21,995 nucleotides of DNA from Planctomycetales bacterium (GTDB lineage Bacteria; Planctomycetota; Phycisphaerae; SM23-33): the NCBI GenBank assembly GCA_030642005.1, contig DAOWOP010000027.1:1-21995 (forward strand), read 5' to 3'. The position numbers and the translations under genes are program-made. The stretch's first letter is position 1. Each line of letters starts with the position of its first letter. Below are positions 14,499 to 21,150 of this stretch, one piece after another. Under the pieces are notes generated by a model, which was not told the origin of the DNA, did no database searches, and worked only from the letters and a program-made list of their open reading frames with translations.

Positions 14499-15551
14499 TC
14501 ATATCTCACGGCGACGAATTTCCTGTACCGCGCGAATCATGGCCTGGTATCCCTCGACGGGCACGTAATCGGGTATCGAATTGCCCGACCCGAGTGCGAA
14601 TCCGGCAGCCGTCTCGCGGAACCTGCCGCCCATATCGACAACCCTCTCAAAGACCGCTTCGGGCTGCTCCCTGCACAACACGTCAACGTCGATGCCGCCG
14701 AACAGGCCTATCCTGCCGCCGTAGCGAGCGATCCATTCATCGAAAGGCGCTATGGCGTCTTCGTTGGAATGCTTGGCGTCGATACCGGCGGCAATCAGGT
14801 CGTCCATGATATCAAAGACGTTACCGCAGCAATGCTGCAGGTACGGGAAACCGGCCTTGTGAATCAAACCAATAACGCGACGGTATTGTGGAACCACATG
14901 TTCGATGAGCGTCTTCGGTGCAAGCAGCGTGCCCGTCTTAAAGCCCATGTCGTCGCCGATGCGGCAAACCGCGAAGTCCCGCCCGTGGCGGTCCAGGAAC
15001 GTTGCCCACAATTCTAATATCAGATCGCCGATCCTGCGGTATAAGTCGGCGAACAGTTCCGGATCGTCCGCCTGCATGTAGCAGAGTTGCTCAAAACCGA
15101 CGAGGTCCTCGCTGACCTCGAAGACGCCGTTACCGATTCCGCCGATTGCCTTCATGCCCTCCGGCAGACACCGGCGGAGCATCTGAAACTGTCGCTCGGA
15201 GTAATCCCAGAATATCTTCGGCACTTCGTCCCACGGATAGGCCTCGAAGTCGGCCCGGCTTTGGATAGGCCCTGCCCTTTCGCCCAGCAAAGCGCCGCCG
15301 TCGGGCAAAATAGCGGTGATGCATATCTCGAATGAGACCACATCGTAGGTCATCTCTTTGAAAAAGTCGCAGTATTGACGGAAATACTGCATCAGGTCGG
15401 CTTCATCACCTTCGGCAAGATCGGCGAATTGCCTGTCCAGTTGTTTTTCCATAAATACCGGGTCAATGATGTGTTCGTATATCGGCAGACGCGCCGGCCG
15501 GTGGTTCCTCGCAGCATCTACTATGTGACGATAGTCAGGCTGAAATGACAT
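14499..15551 (-). CDS. Uroporphyrinogen decarboxylase superfamily protein, second type
   Basis: 350 residues. It shows the superfamily landmarks: RIGDDMGFKTGTLLAPKTL (197-215), then FPYLQHCCGNVFDIMDDLI (235-253) with HCCGN at 240-244, and a C-terminal FALGSGNSIPDYVPVEGY typical of the methyltransferase-like branch. It differs clearly from the 410-residue member at 11786-13018, so it is not a recent duplicate. No HemE arginine motif is present. A role in one-carbon or methyl transfer is inferred from the family; the substrate is unknown. ATG start at 15551. The gap upstream holds a gttcgcg repeat and an attacac-unit repeat. Confidence 0.83.
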   Translation of the reverse strand: MSFQPDYRHIVDAARNHRPARLPIYEHIIDPVFMEKQLDRQFADLAEGDEADLMQYFRQYCDFFKEMTYDVVSFEICITAILPDGGALLGERAGPIQSRADFEAYPWDEVPKIFWDYSERQFQMLRRCLPEGMKAIGGIGNGVFEVSEDLVGFEQLCYMQADDPELFADLYRRIGDLILELWATFLDRHGRDFAVCRIGDDMGFKTGTLLAPKTLIEHVVPQYRRVIGLIHKAGFPYLQHCCGNVFDIMDDLIAAGIDAKHSNEDAIAPFDEWIARYGGRIGLFGGIDVDVLCREQPEAVFERVVDMGGRFRETAAGFALGSGNSIPDYVPVEGYQAMIRAVQEIRRREI

Positions 15552-15567
15552 AAATGCTTCCTTATTG

Positions 15568-15585
15568 GCCGCGAACTACGCGAAC
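15568..15585 (-). repeat. Short dispersed repeat (reverse orientation)
   Basis: The minus strand reads gttcgcgtagttcgcggc, identical to the plus-strand copy at 2211-2228. It lies 16 bases upstream of the UroD-like gene at 14499-15551. Confidence 0.6.
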
Positions 15586-15593
15586 AAAGCAGA

Positions 15594-15617
15594 ATAGTCC
15601 ATGAATTACACAAATTA
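15594..15617. repeat. attacac-unit repeat, partner of the 8083 family
   Basis: agtccatgaattacacaa plus a shorter second unit is the same family as the left arm at 8083-8116. It lies directly beside the 41-bp inverted repeat arm at 15626. Confidence 0.5.
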
Positions 15618-15625
15618 CATAAAAA

Positions 15626-15666
15626 AGTCCACGCCTGCCTGCCGGCAGGCAGGAATTACACGAATT
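15626..15666. repeat. 41-bp inverted repeat, left arm
   Basis: Matches the reverse complement of 16126-16166 in 39 of 41 positions. It contains the perfect 20-bp palindrome cctgcctgccggcaggcagg (15634-15653), then aattacacgaatt. Its right end encodes the last three codons and the stop of the membrane-protein gene at 15656-16120. Confidence 0.85.
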
Positions 15667-16120
15667 TCCAGAAGATAAGAAATACATACATACTGATGCC
15701 AAGAAGTGTCGCAGCGGGACAAAGAACAAATGAGCCATAGTAGTAGTATTTGAACCAGGGATGGCGGGTCGACAAATCGGGATTGAGTTTGAAAATCCGA
15801 ACGACACCGATAAAAAAAGCAAGCAATGTCTCCGGGCGGAAAGACTTCTTGAATTCCTTGTTCGCCCACCTGCACCAGAGCCTGGCCAAAGCCACGATGA
15901 TGGGAACGCCAACCACAACCGATTCGGCTACTAACAGAACAATGAGCCAGACTGGCGGAAAATCATCACTCCCCGTAAATAGCCCGATAAGGCCTCCTGC
16001 GGGACTCGATAGCACCACAAAAGGCAACAACCAGTAAACATATTGGGGAAGTGTGGAGACTGATTGTACATTCACCGACTTGGTGCCCTTGACCCCAAGG
16101 ATGTACTTGTCGGTTTCCAT
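15656..16120 (-). CDS. Unknown four-helix membrane protein
   Basis: 154 residues from the ATG at 16120; I do not recognise the family. About 25 polar residues are followed by four hydrophobic segments: roughly 27-48, 57-82, 97-109 and 124-151. A basic loop (RWANKEFKKSFRPE) lies between the second and third, and a tyrosine run (KYYYYG) opens the last. An in-frame extension to 16345 overlaps the nucleotidyltransferase gene and includes repeat-encoded text, so it is rejected. The coding region is bracketed by 41-bp inverted repeats: the right arm starts six bases upstream of the ATG, and the left arm supplies the final KFV and stop. It is probably an accessory, possibly mobile, gene. Confidence 0.65.
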   Translation of the reverse strand: METDKYILGVKGTKSVNVQSVSTLPQYVYWLLPFVVLSSPAGGLIGLFTGSDDFPPVWLIVLLVAESVVVGVPIIVALARLWCRWANKEFKKSFRPETLLAFFIGVVRIFKLNPDLSTRHPWFKYYYYGSFVLCPAATLLGISMYVFLIFWKFV

Positions 16121-16125
16121 AAAAC

Positions 16126-16166
16126 AATTCGTGCAATTCCTGCCTGCCGGTAGGCAGGCGTGGACT
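16126..16166. repeat. 41-bp inverted repeat, right arm
   Basis: Reverse complement of 15626-15666 with two differences. One of them breaks the central palindrome (a for g on the reverse strand). It separates the membrane-protein gene from the nucleotidyltransferase gene and would lie in the 5' leader of the former. Confidence 0.85.
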
Positions 16167-16176
16167 ATTTCTTCAC

Positions 16177-16455
16177 CTATGCCGAATAGACCTCTTCGCC
16201 CTCCCTGGCGAATTGGGCGATCATTGAATCGCCCTTTTCCCATTCTTCCGGCGTCATGGCAACAGCCTCGATGGGTTCCCAATGGCTTTTGTCCGCAAAG
16301 TCGTCCGACATTACCACCAGATCGATATCGCTCCATTCGCGCCAATCACCTCTGGCATATGAGCCGTAGAGGATAATCTTCGATGCCCTGACACCATGAT
16401 TCCCAAGGGCCTCACCAAAACGCCGAATGATCTTTAAAACTGCTTCTTTATCCAT
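16177..16455 (-). CDS. MNT-type nucleotidyltransferase domain protein (HEPN/MNT antitoxin type)
   Basis: 92 residues. The minimal nucleotidyltransferase signature GSx10DxD is complete: Gly31, Ser32, Asp43 and Asp45 in YGSYARGDWREWSDIDLVV. In HEPN/MNT modules this protein modifies and neutralises an adjacent HEPN ribonuclease. Such pairs are usually overlapping genes with HEPN beside MNT. Here the upstream minus-strand sequence holds only what looks like HEPN debris (16434-16563), so this is probably an orphan antitoxin. ATG start at 16455. The C-terminus (WEKGDSMIAQFAREGEEVY) resembles that of intact family members, so the protein itself looks undamaged. Confidence 0.85.
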   Translation of the reverse strand: MDKEAVLKIIRRFGEALGNHGVRASKIILYGSYARGDWREWSDIDLVVMSDDFADKSHWEPIEAVAMTPEEWEKGDSMIAQFAREGEEVYSA

Positions 16456-16563
16456 TTCAGCACCGCTTTGCCATTGGTTAGAATTTCCTGAATGGCCGCT
16501 TTAGAATATTGACCTTGGATCGCCATCATGTTTTATCCATTCTTCCTGCGGTTTGACTGTCAC
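16434..16563 (-). pseudogene. Degraded HEPN-domain gene, partner of the MNT gene
   Basis: On the minus strand a GTG at 16563 opens VTVKPQEEWIKH, close to the usual start of HEPN proteins (KPQEEWIKHADYD), but this frame stops at 16501. In another frame, a reading that ends at 16434-16436 gives YSKAAIQEILTNGKAVLKWIKKQF, which has the look of a HEPN C-terminus and overlaps the MNT start, as intact HEPN/MNT pairs do. The roughly 100 residues expected between the two parts, including the Rx4-6H active site, are missing. I infer an internal deletion with a frameshift. The match is by pattern memory and not by a search. Confidence 0.45.
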
Positions 16564-16633
16564 GGATTTATCCTCAACATCCCTTACGGCTGTCCGACAT
16601 TGTACCGAAATTCCCTATTTGAAACGAGTCTTT

Positions 16634-16651
16634 GTTCGCATTGTTCGCGGC
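16634..16651 (+). repeat. Short dispersed repeat, variant copy
   Basis: gttcgcattgttcgcggc differs from the copy at 2211-2228 in two positions near its centre. It lies ten bases beyond the thrC stop codon. The rest of 16564-16633 shows nothing recognisable. Confidence 0.55.
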
Positions 16652-16660
16652 TAAAATCCT

Positions 16661-18049
16661 TTATCCAATCGTCTTGACGATGAACTCTCTCACGGCCTCG
16701 GTGTCGTTGGGCAGTTCGACGCAACGGGTGGGCAGGTCGGCAAGTGCGTCTATCGCCGGGTGGCGTGCGAGGTCTTGGCCGGTGGCTTTTTTGATAGCGC
16801 CGGGAAACTTGGCAGGGTGGGCGGTGGACAGGCAGATGAGCGGAGCGTCGTCTTTAACTCCCAACCTATCAGCCACCGCCACGCCAACGGCTGTGTGCGG
16901 GTCAAGGAGGTAATCGTACTGCTCGTGATACCTGCGAATGGTCGCCAGGACATCGTCCTGTGTACCCACGCCGACGACAAAGGGCGGATCAACCAGACCA
17001 TCCGCGTCAACTTCAATACGCAGCGAGCCGGTGCGGGCGAAATCGTCCATCAACCCGCCCAGCCGGTCGGCGTCGCAGCCGACCCTGTAATACAGATACC
17101 GCTCGAAATTGCTGGCTACCTGGATGTCCATCGAGGGCGATAGCGTCTGTGATAATTTCCCCAACGAGTATTCGCCGCTGCTGAAAAACCTCGCGAGGAT
17201 GTCGTTTTCGTTGGTGGCCAGGATAAGTCGGCTTATCGGCAAGCCCATCCGGCGGGCGTACCAGCCGGCGAGGATGTCGCCGAAATTGCCCGTGGGCACC
17301 TCGACGCGGACCTGCTTTGCGCCGGTTTGTTTTTGCACATCAAAAACGGCTGTGAAGTAATAGACAATCTGCGCCAGCACCCTCGCCCAGTTGACGGAAT
17401 TGACCGCGCCGAGCGAGTATTTGCGTTTGAAATCAAGGTCGGCTGCGAGCGTCTTCATGATCCGCTGGCAGTCGTCGAAACTGCCTGCGACGGCGATGTT
17501 GTGGACGTTTTCGTCCAGTACGGTCGTCATCTGCCGTTGCTGGATGGGCGAGACCCGCCCGGCTGGGTGCATGATGAAGATGTCGATGCCCGCCCTGCCC
17601 CGACAGCCGGCGATTGCGGCGCTTCCGGTATCGCCGCTGGTAGCGCCGAGAATGTTCAGTCGGCCACCCCTTCGGGCCAGGATGTACTCGAACAGGTTGC
17701 CAAGCAGTTGCAGGGCGATGTCCTTGAACGCCAGCGTCGGCCCGTGCCACAGTTCGAGGATATAGATCGGTCCGACCCTTACTGTCGGAGCCGGTTCCGG
17801 CTCGAACGCCCGGCCATAGGTCTTCTCGATAAGCGACTTAAGGTCGTCGGCGGGGATGTCGCCGACAAACAGCCGGAGAATCTCAAACGCCAGATCCGAA
17901 TACCCCAGCGACCGCCACGCTTCAAGCCGGTCGGCAACGTCGGGAATTGATTCGGGAATAACCAGCCCACCGTCATCGGCCAGACCCATCAGGACGGCGT
18001 CCTGAAACTCGACAGGCTCGATTTGCCCGCGTGTGGAGATGTATTTCAT
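16661..18049 (-). CDS. thrC: Threonine synthase
   Basis: 462 residues, the longer form of the enzyme. ThrC is a PLP enzyme converting O-phosphohomoserine to threonine in the cytoplasm. It starts MKYISTRGQIEPVEFQDAVL and has the PLP lysine in PTLAFKDIALQLL (Lys109). GATSGDTGSAAI (135-146) is the phosphate-binding loop, followed by HPAGRVSPIQQRQMTT, VNSVNWARVLAQIVYYF and VEVPTGNFGDILAGW, all characteristic of this branch. ATG start at 18049, just after the repeat at 18063-18154. It is the last gene of the minus-strand run; no other threonine gene is nearby. Confidence 0.96.
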   Translation of the reverse strand: MKYISTRGQIEPVEFQDAVLMGLADDGGLVIPESIPDVADRLEAWRSLGYSDLAFEILRLFVGDIPADDLKSLIEKTYGRAFEPEPAPTVRVGPIYILELWHGPTLAFKDIALQLLGNLFEYILARRGGRLNILGATSGDTGSAAIAGCRGRAGIDIFIMHPAGRVSPIQQRQMTTVLDENVHNIAVAGSFDDCQRIMKTLAADLDFKRKYSLGAVNSVNWARVLAQIVYYFTAVFDVQKQTGAKQVRVEVPTGNFGDILAGWYARRMGLPISRLILATNENDILARFFSSGEYSLGKLSQTLSPSMDIQVASNFERYLYYRVGCDADRLGGLMDDFARTGSLRIEVDADGLVDPPFVVGVGTQDDVLATIRRYHEQYDYLLDPHTAVGVAVADRLGVKDDAPLICLSTAHPAKFPGAIKKATGQDLARHPAIDALADLPTRCVELPNDTEAVREFIVKTIG

Positions 18050-18062
18050 GATTTATAACCCC

Positions 18063-18154
18063 AATGAAAAATGCTAAATGAAAAACGCTGAACGCTAAAT
18101 GCTGAATGCTTTTTTCAGTTTATCACTTGGCGTTTATCATTTTTCATTTTTCAT
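18063..18154. repeat. Inverted pair of aatgaaaaatg-unit arms
   Basis: The left arm (18063-18110) is a degenerate tandem of aatgaaaaatgc/aaatgctg. The right arm (about 18127-18154) is its reverse complement; over 26 aligned bases three differ. The pair sits between rhomboid and thrC. The right arm runs into the rhomboid gene and encodes its last residues (MKNEK and stop). Confidence 0.7.
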
Positions 18155-19003
18155 TCCCTCGGACGCTTGTTGCAGTGTTTTTTTCTCGCCTCTGCTGAGC
18201 GAGCCGATGCCTTCGCTGCGGATTTTATCGAGTATGCGATCTATTTTTTCTCTTTGCTCTTGCCGGCGTTTGAGTTGTTTTTCCCACTGTCCCTGTCCCG
18301 CCGGCCTATTGCTGAAGCGTAATTTCATACGTAGTTTCGGCAATACCCAAATCCACACCGCCGCCGCTATCGCCCCGCCGAGATGAGCTACGTGAGAGAC
18401 ACCGCCGCCCATTGCCCCGCCGCCGACGATTTCCTGAAGTGTAAAGAAGACCGCTATTCCAAGGAACAGCGCCGCAGCAGTGCGGATTGGCATCGGAAAC
18501 AGGAACACAATCACGCGAATATGCGGGAACAGCACCGCACAGGCAAACACAACTCCATACACGCCCCCGGATGCGCCAAGCAGAACCGTTTCCATGTCCC
18601 CGCCCATGGCAAATACCATAACGACGTGGGCGACGCCGGCGGCCGCACCGCAGCCAAGATAAAATACCAGGAAACGCCTCGCACCCCAGGAAGCCTCAAG
18701 CATCATCCCTAAAAAGTACAAACCTATCATGTTAAAGAGGATGTGAAATAGGCCCGCATGGAGAAATTGAAAGGTGATATACCGCCACGGTTGCCACCAG
18801 TAAGCGGGTATGACGGTGCACCAAGTCAGTAGTTGCGTATTGAAGGCCGGGAGAACCTGGAGGAAGAAGACAACGACGTTAACAATCAGCAGCCGGCCTA
18901 CGACTCGCCCCGGTCGCGGCATACCGCCCATGAACCCGCCGGAGCGCCCCGGCGGAGGGGGATTGTATCCCTGCTGCGAATATGGTCGATCGCGCCAACT
19001 CAT
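18137..19003 (-). CDS. Rhomboid family intramembrane serine protease
   Basis: 288 residues from the ATG at 19003. Rhomboids cleave membrane proteins within the bilayer. After a Pro/Gly-rich N-terminus (1-33) come six membrane segments. The catalytic Ser145 lies in LLGASGGVYG, and His207 in SHVAHLGGAIAA. The first loop shows WQPWRYITFQFLHAGLFHILFNM. A basic, helical C-terminal tail (about 225-288, with REKIDRILDKIRSEGIGSLSRGE) resembles the DUF6576 tail of other bacterial rhomboids. The final five residues and stop lie in the repeat at 18063-18154. The ATG overlaps the Nudix stop by one base (TGATG), so the pair is coupled. Confidence 0.93.
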   Translation of the reverse strand: MSWRDRPYSQQGYNPPPPGRSGGFMGGMPRPGRVVGRLLIVNVVVFFLQVLPAFNTQLLTWCTVIPAYWWQPWRYITFQFLHAGLFHILFNMIGLYFLGMMLEASWGARRFLVFYLGCGAAAGVAHVVMVFAMGGDMETVLLGASGGVYGVVFACAVLFPHIRVIVFLFPMPIRTAAALFLGIAVFFTLQEIVGGGAMGGGVSHVAHLGGAIAAAVWIWVLPKLRMKLRFSNRPAGQGQWEKQLKRRQEQREKIDRILDKIRSEGIGSLSRGEKKTLQQASEGMKNEK

Positions 19004-19536
19004 CAGGTTCTCTCTTTCAGTCGCCACATCGCCCAGGCCGAGATGCTCTTGGCGTCGTGGAGTTCGCCGCTGCGGATCATTTCGTCGATTCGCTCGGGGC
19101 CGACGAGTTCGACCTCGATGCGCTCGTGCTCCTCAAGCCGCTGCCGACCCGCGGTCAGTTCCACCGCGGCGAAGGCGTGGAGGTATTCGGTGGCCGCGCC
19201 GGGGCAGGAATAAAAGCCGCCCAGTTTCTCAAGCCGGCCCGCGGTGTAGCCCGTCTCCTCGGTAAGTTCGCGCGAGGCGCAATCTTCCGGAGCTTCGTCG
19301 CGGCGGTCCAACTTCCCGGCGGGAAATTCATAAAGGTCCTCGCCCACCGCGAATCGCTCGTTGCGTATCAGCACAACCGACCCGTCAGCCAGCACCGGAA
19401 CCACCACGACCGCGTTGTCGAACTCGACTAAATCTCGCGGCACAACCTCGCCCGTGTCCATTCGCAGGCCGATCTTATGAACCCGGCAGACTTTACCGGT
19501 GTAAATCAATTCGTCTTTGACGATCTCACTTTTCAT
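19003..19536 (-). CDS. Nudix hydrolase, ADP-ribose pyrophosphatase type
   Basis: 177 residues from the ATG at 19536. It probably hydrolyses ADP-ribose or related nucleoside diphosphate sugars. EFPAGKLDRRD opens the Nudix box (70-80), followed by the REL-x-EE-x-G core in ASRELTEETGYTAG (87-100). The first spacing is one residue longer than the strict pattern (six, not five, between Gly74 and Glu81), and the Glu to Arg spacing is regular. The substrate is not settled by sequence. The reading from 19620 overlaps the GH4 gene and is rejected. It lies 13 bases after the GH4 gene and overlaps rhomboid by one base. Confidence 0.92.
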   Translation of the reverse strand: MKSEIVKDELIYTGKVCRVHKIGLRMDTGEVVPRDLVEFDNAVVVVPVLADGSVVLIRNERFAVGEDLYEFPAGKLDRRDEAPEDCASRELTEETGYTAGRLEKLGGFYSCPGAATEYLHAFAAVELTAGRQRLEEHERIEVELVGPERIDEMIRSGELHDAKSISAWAMWRLKERT

Positions 19537-19549
19537 AACAGGGGTTATT

Positions 19550-20926
19550 TTAATCGAACCATTGCTTTGGCAGCGCGTCTTTTTCTGCTTCGAGCAGTTC
19601 GTCGATGATTGCGTCCGCATCGGGGATGGACAAGGCCAGCGGGTCGGTAAGCATCGCCTTGCGCAGCAGGTCGCGTCGGTATGTAACAGCGGCTTCTGCC
19701 GTCAGTTCGTGCGTGTCGAGCACCTGTTCGGTGAGCGACCGCAGCCCGCGGGGAAACTCGCCGACGCTGCGCGGGCGGATGCCATTCATGTCAATATCAC
19801 ATAATAACTCCAGAAATGCGTCATCGGCCATATTGGTTACGGCGCCCTCATTGAAGGTGTTGATATAGAAGGGCTTTCCCAAACCGGCGACCATCGACTC
19901 GATGATGTCCGTGGCGTGGTCGGGGCTGAAGGACGTCATGTAATCGCCGATGGGTATCTCGCCGCTGAGGAAACCGTCCACCTGACGCCACATCTCGTCG
20001 TGGATCTCGTATCGCGGTGCGGTCTGCCAGATTTCCAGCATGCCGATAGGATCCGTGCTCCTGCCCAACCCCTGCCAGAAGCGAACGTATTCCTTGGTGT
20101 GGCACACGACGGTCGGAGTGTATCCGAATATCTCGTAAAGCGCGTAACCGATAGCGTCGTTGGATGTCGCCTTTGCGCCGGTGTCGCCGCCGTCGCCTTC
20201 GGTGGCCGCTTCGCGCCTGATTGCCTCGGCGATAACGCCGGTAACGTCCCTGCCGTCGAAATCGGCCTTGAGTATCCAGGTAAAGTGGTTCACGCCGGCG
20301 ATCCGCAGGTCGAATTTCTCGTCGATTTCGGGCGTGAACTGCTCATCCGTTTCGATGATTCCCGCCCGTTTTGCGTAAGCAATCTTGATGAGGGGCATTT
20401 GCTGGCTGGAGCAGAGGGCGAAACTCTTGAGTTTCGGCGCGTAGCGCCTCAGGCCGATGCCGCCGACGGCTGTCGGGTTGATGTAATTGATCACCCATGC
20501 GTCCGGGCACAGTTCCTCGATGTCTTTGGTGCATACCAGGATCACCGGAAATTCCCGTAACGTGCGAAAGATGCCGCCCGGCCCTATCGTATCGCCGCTG
20601 CACATTCGGATGCCGTGCTTGAGCGAGACATCGCAATCGACTCCTCGAAAATGCACTCCCCGGTCGGCGAAACTCAATACTACGAAGTCCGCGTCTTTCA
20701 GAACGTCTCTCCGTTCGACCGAAGCCTCAATCGCCAGCGGTACGCCGGTGTGTTCGACGACCTTCCGGGCCAGGGTTGCCATCTTTTCCAATCGCTCGGC
20801 GTCGGTATCCACCAGCCCCAGCGTACCGGTCCGCAGATGCTCGGAATGGACCATCTGCCAGATTGCCTGTCGCCCGAAAAATAAACTGCCTGCGCCTATA
20901 ACTACTACCTTGGGATGTTGCACCAT
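19550..20926 (-). CDS. Glycoside hydrolase family 4 (alpha-glucosidase/galactosidase type)
   Basis: 458 residues from the ATG at 20926, with AGGAG five bases upstream. GH4 enzymes cleave glycosides by an NAD- and metal-dependent oxidation-elimination route in the cytoplasm. The Rossmann start reads VVVIGAGSLFFGRQAIWQ (7-24). NYINPTAV (147-154) follows. LCSSQQM with Cys172 and GVNHFTW with His214 supply the expected metal ligands. The C-terminus has FYINTFNEGAVTNMADDAFLE, typical of the family. Substrate stereochemistry cannot be read from sequence, and several subgroups use alpha-galactosides or galacturonides. An in-frame extension to 21025 has no ribosome site and looks non-coding. It is followed closely by Nudix and rhomboid. 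Confidence 0.92.
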   Translation of the reverse strand: MVQHPKVVVIGAGSLFFGRQAIWQMVHSEHLRTGTLGLVDTDAERLEKMATLARKVVEHTGVPLAIEASVERRDVLKDADFVVLSFADRGVHFRGVDCDVSLKHGIRMCSGDTIGPGGIFRTLREFPVILVCTKDIEELCPDAWVINYINPTAVGGIGLRRYAPKLKSFALCSSQQMPLIKIAYAKRAGIIETDEQFTPEIDEKFDLRIAGVNHFTWILKADFDGRDVTGVIAEAIRREAATEGDGGDTGAKATSNDAIGYALYEIFGYTPTVVCHTKEYVRFWQGLGRSTDPIGMLEIWQTAPRYEIHDEMWRQVDGFLSGEIPIGDYMTSFSPDHATDIIESMVAGLGKPFYINTFNEGAVTNMADDAFLELLCDIDMNGIRPRSVGEFPRGLRSLTEQVLDTHELTAEAAVTYRRDLLRKAMLTDPLALSIPDADAIIDELLEAEKDALPKQWFD

Positions 20927-21011
20927 TTTTCTCCTGATTGCCGTGTATTCCACCGGCTTTAGACCACATTTTTCATTAACCGCGGGCGGCTGTTCGCCGT
21001 CCCAAGGGGAG

Positions 21012-21146
21012 GACACAGAGTTCACAGAGATTTCAAAAAAAACAGAGTGTTATTTTTACAAAATCGCGAAATTGTTCGTAAGTTCTCTTATAAATAGACA
21101 CCTCTGCTTTCTCTGCGTTCTCTGCGTTCTCTGCGGTGAAATATCT
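21012..21146. repeat. Inverted pair of cRcagagaac-unit arms
   Basis: The left arm has cacagagttcacagagatt (21014-21032). The right arm (about 21107-21140) has three ctctgcgttctctg-type units whose reverse complement is cgcagagaac repeated. The arms are less well matched than in other loci; only the unit and its inverted arrangement are clear. The locus fills the 224-base gap between the HEAT-repeat gene and the GH4 gene. No gene is visible there. Confidence 0.5.
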
Positions 21147-21150
21147 GGCG

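Noticed and set aside
11786..15551. Calling the two UroD-like genes hemE
   Set aside because: Neither has the PRQAGRY-type arginine motif of haem-pathway decarboxylase; both show the HCCG landmark of the methyltransferase branch.
16121..16345. 75-residue N-terminal extension of the membrane protein
   Set aside because: It overlaps the intact nucleotidyltransferase gene in another frame and is partly encoded by the 41-bp repeat.
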